DNA of 7,150 nt. It comes from Verrucomicrobiota bacterium. GTDB taxonomy: Bacteria; Verrucomicrobiota; Kiritimatiellia; Kiritimatiellales; Tichowtungiaceae. The notes below the pieces were generated by a model that saw only the letters and a program-made list of their open reading frames with translations, made no database searches and had not been told where the DNA came from. Position 1 is the first letter of the stretch; each line of letters opens with the position of its first letter. Location of the stretch: positions 1 to 7,150 of the forward strand of contig JADYZA010000132.1 in NCBI GenBank assembly GCA_020853375.1, given 5' to 3'. Of this stretch, positions 6,724 through 7,150 are shown piece after piece. A program made the position numbers and the translations under genes.

Positions 6724-7149
6724 TTATTTAACGGCACCGTCGGATTTTTCGCCGACTTTCAGAAGTCGCTTCTGTTCGGCATCCTGAAGCTTCTTAACCC
6801 CAGACCGGGAACGTTCAGCTTCGTGCTGGTTAAGCACCTTCAATTCCTCCGACTTGATCCGATTGTCTGCTTTGGTTTTGGCTGTATATCGCATGGCCAA
6901 GGACGAATCCTCCGGCAGACCGGTTTCCATATTAATGTTGTCCGGATTGGCCAAGCCGACTGTCACAAAGATAATAGTTTCTGCCTGATTCTTTTCCTTC
7001 GAGCTGTACGAGAAGAAACGACCAATCAATGGGATGCTTCCAAGGATTGGAACTTTCCGCTCCACATCATTCGCGGAAGCTTCAGTCAACCCGCCGATGG
7101 CCGCCGTTTGTCCGCTCGACAGTGCAAAAACGGTCTTGATGGTCTTTTC
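6724..7149 (-). CDS. Secretin (GspD/PilQ superfamily), C-terminal part (5' end outside window)
   Basis: The last 141 codons of an outer-membrane secretin, the ring channel through which a type IV pilus or type II substrates pass. From the right edge the frame reads ETKIKTVFALSSGQTAAIGG, then LTEASANDVERKVPILGS, then IPLIGRFF and ETIIFVT. This is the conserved end of the secretin beta-barrel domain: the SGQTAAIGGL strand, the KVPILGSIPLIGRFF lip and the final strand. The frame is open to the edge; an apparent TTG start near 7089 is inside the conserved domain and is not a real start. About 75 residues follow the barrel: a GLPED segment, then a Lys/Glu/Gln-rich, probably helical tail ending in GAVK. 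Tails after the barrel in some secretins form an S-domain that binds a pilotin lipoprotein; this one could do so, but no sequence likeness was established. The nearby pilT favours a PilQ-type role, while the ExeA/ExeB-like pair favours either. Confidence 0.9.
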   Translation of the reverse strand, partial: EKTIKTVFALSSGQTAAIGGLTEASANDVERKVPILGSIPLIGRFFSYSSKEKNQAETIIFVTVGLANPDNINMETGLPEDSSLAMRYTAKTKADNRIKSEELKVLNQHEAERSRSGVKKLQDAEQKRLLKVGEKSDGAVK

Positions 7150-7150
7150 G

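Noticed and set aside
7087..7089. TTG as the start of a short separate gene
   Set aside because: The codons before it continue the conserved secretin strand SGQTAAIGG to the window edge, so the TTG is internal.

Overview
The window looks like a chromosomal segment of a Gram-negative, diderm bacterium. A secretin, an ExeA/ExeB-like pair and a type IV pilus retraction ATPase imply an outer membrane and envelope-spanning machinery. Two features recall the PVC group (Kiritimatiellota, Verrucomicrobiota or relatives): a TPR tail on PilT of a kind I associate with that group, and a long Lys/Ala/Pro-rich tail in front of the primary sigma factor. That placement is inference from memory and has not been searched. 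No mobile element, CRISPR array, tRNA or rRNA was seen.

Layout. Bases 2-2507 (+) hold three tightly coupled genes: the end of a GT4 glycosyltransferase, an ExeA/GspA/MshM-type AAA ATPase (1-base TGATG overlap) and a small GspB/ExeB-like single-pass membrane protein (4-base ATGA overlap). After a 92-base gap with a possible promoter comes a small Lys-rich secreted protein (2600-2959, +), closed by a strong hairpin terminator. The primary sigma factor RpoD runs the other way (4969-3032, -). A 194-base divergent region with one candidate promoter per direction separates it from pilT (5164-6618, +). A near-perfect bidirectional terminator (about 6675-6704) lies between pilT and the C-terminal end of a secretin gene (7149-6724, -) that continues past the right edge.

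How the genes fit together. In Aeromonas-type systems the ExeA ATPase and ExeB membrane protein help assemble the secretin through the peptidoglycan. MshM is a similar short ATPase in the MSHA type IV pilus system. Here a short ExeA without a peptidoglycan-binding domain, a minimal ExeB, a secretin and a PilT lie within 7 kb, which suggests one type IV pilus or type II-like envelope machine. rpoD sits between the two halves as a housekeeping gene. The gene order may be recurrent in relatives or accidental.

The points most worth a second look are the PilT-TPR fusion, the unrecognised Lys-rich secreted protein with a sigma-54-like -24 box, the RpoD basic tail, and the charged tail after the secretin domain.
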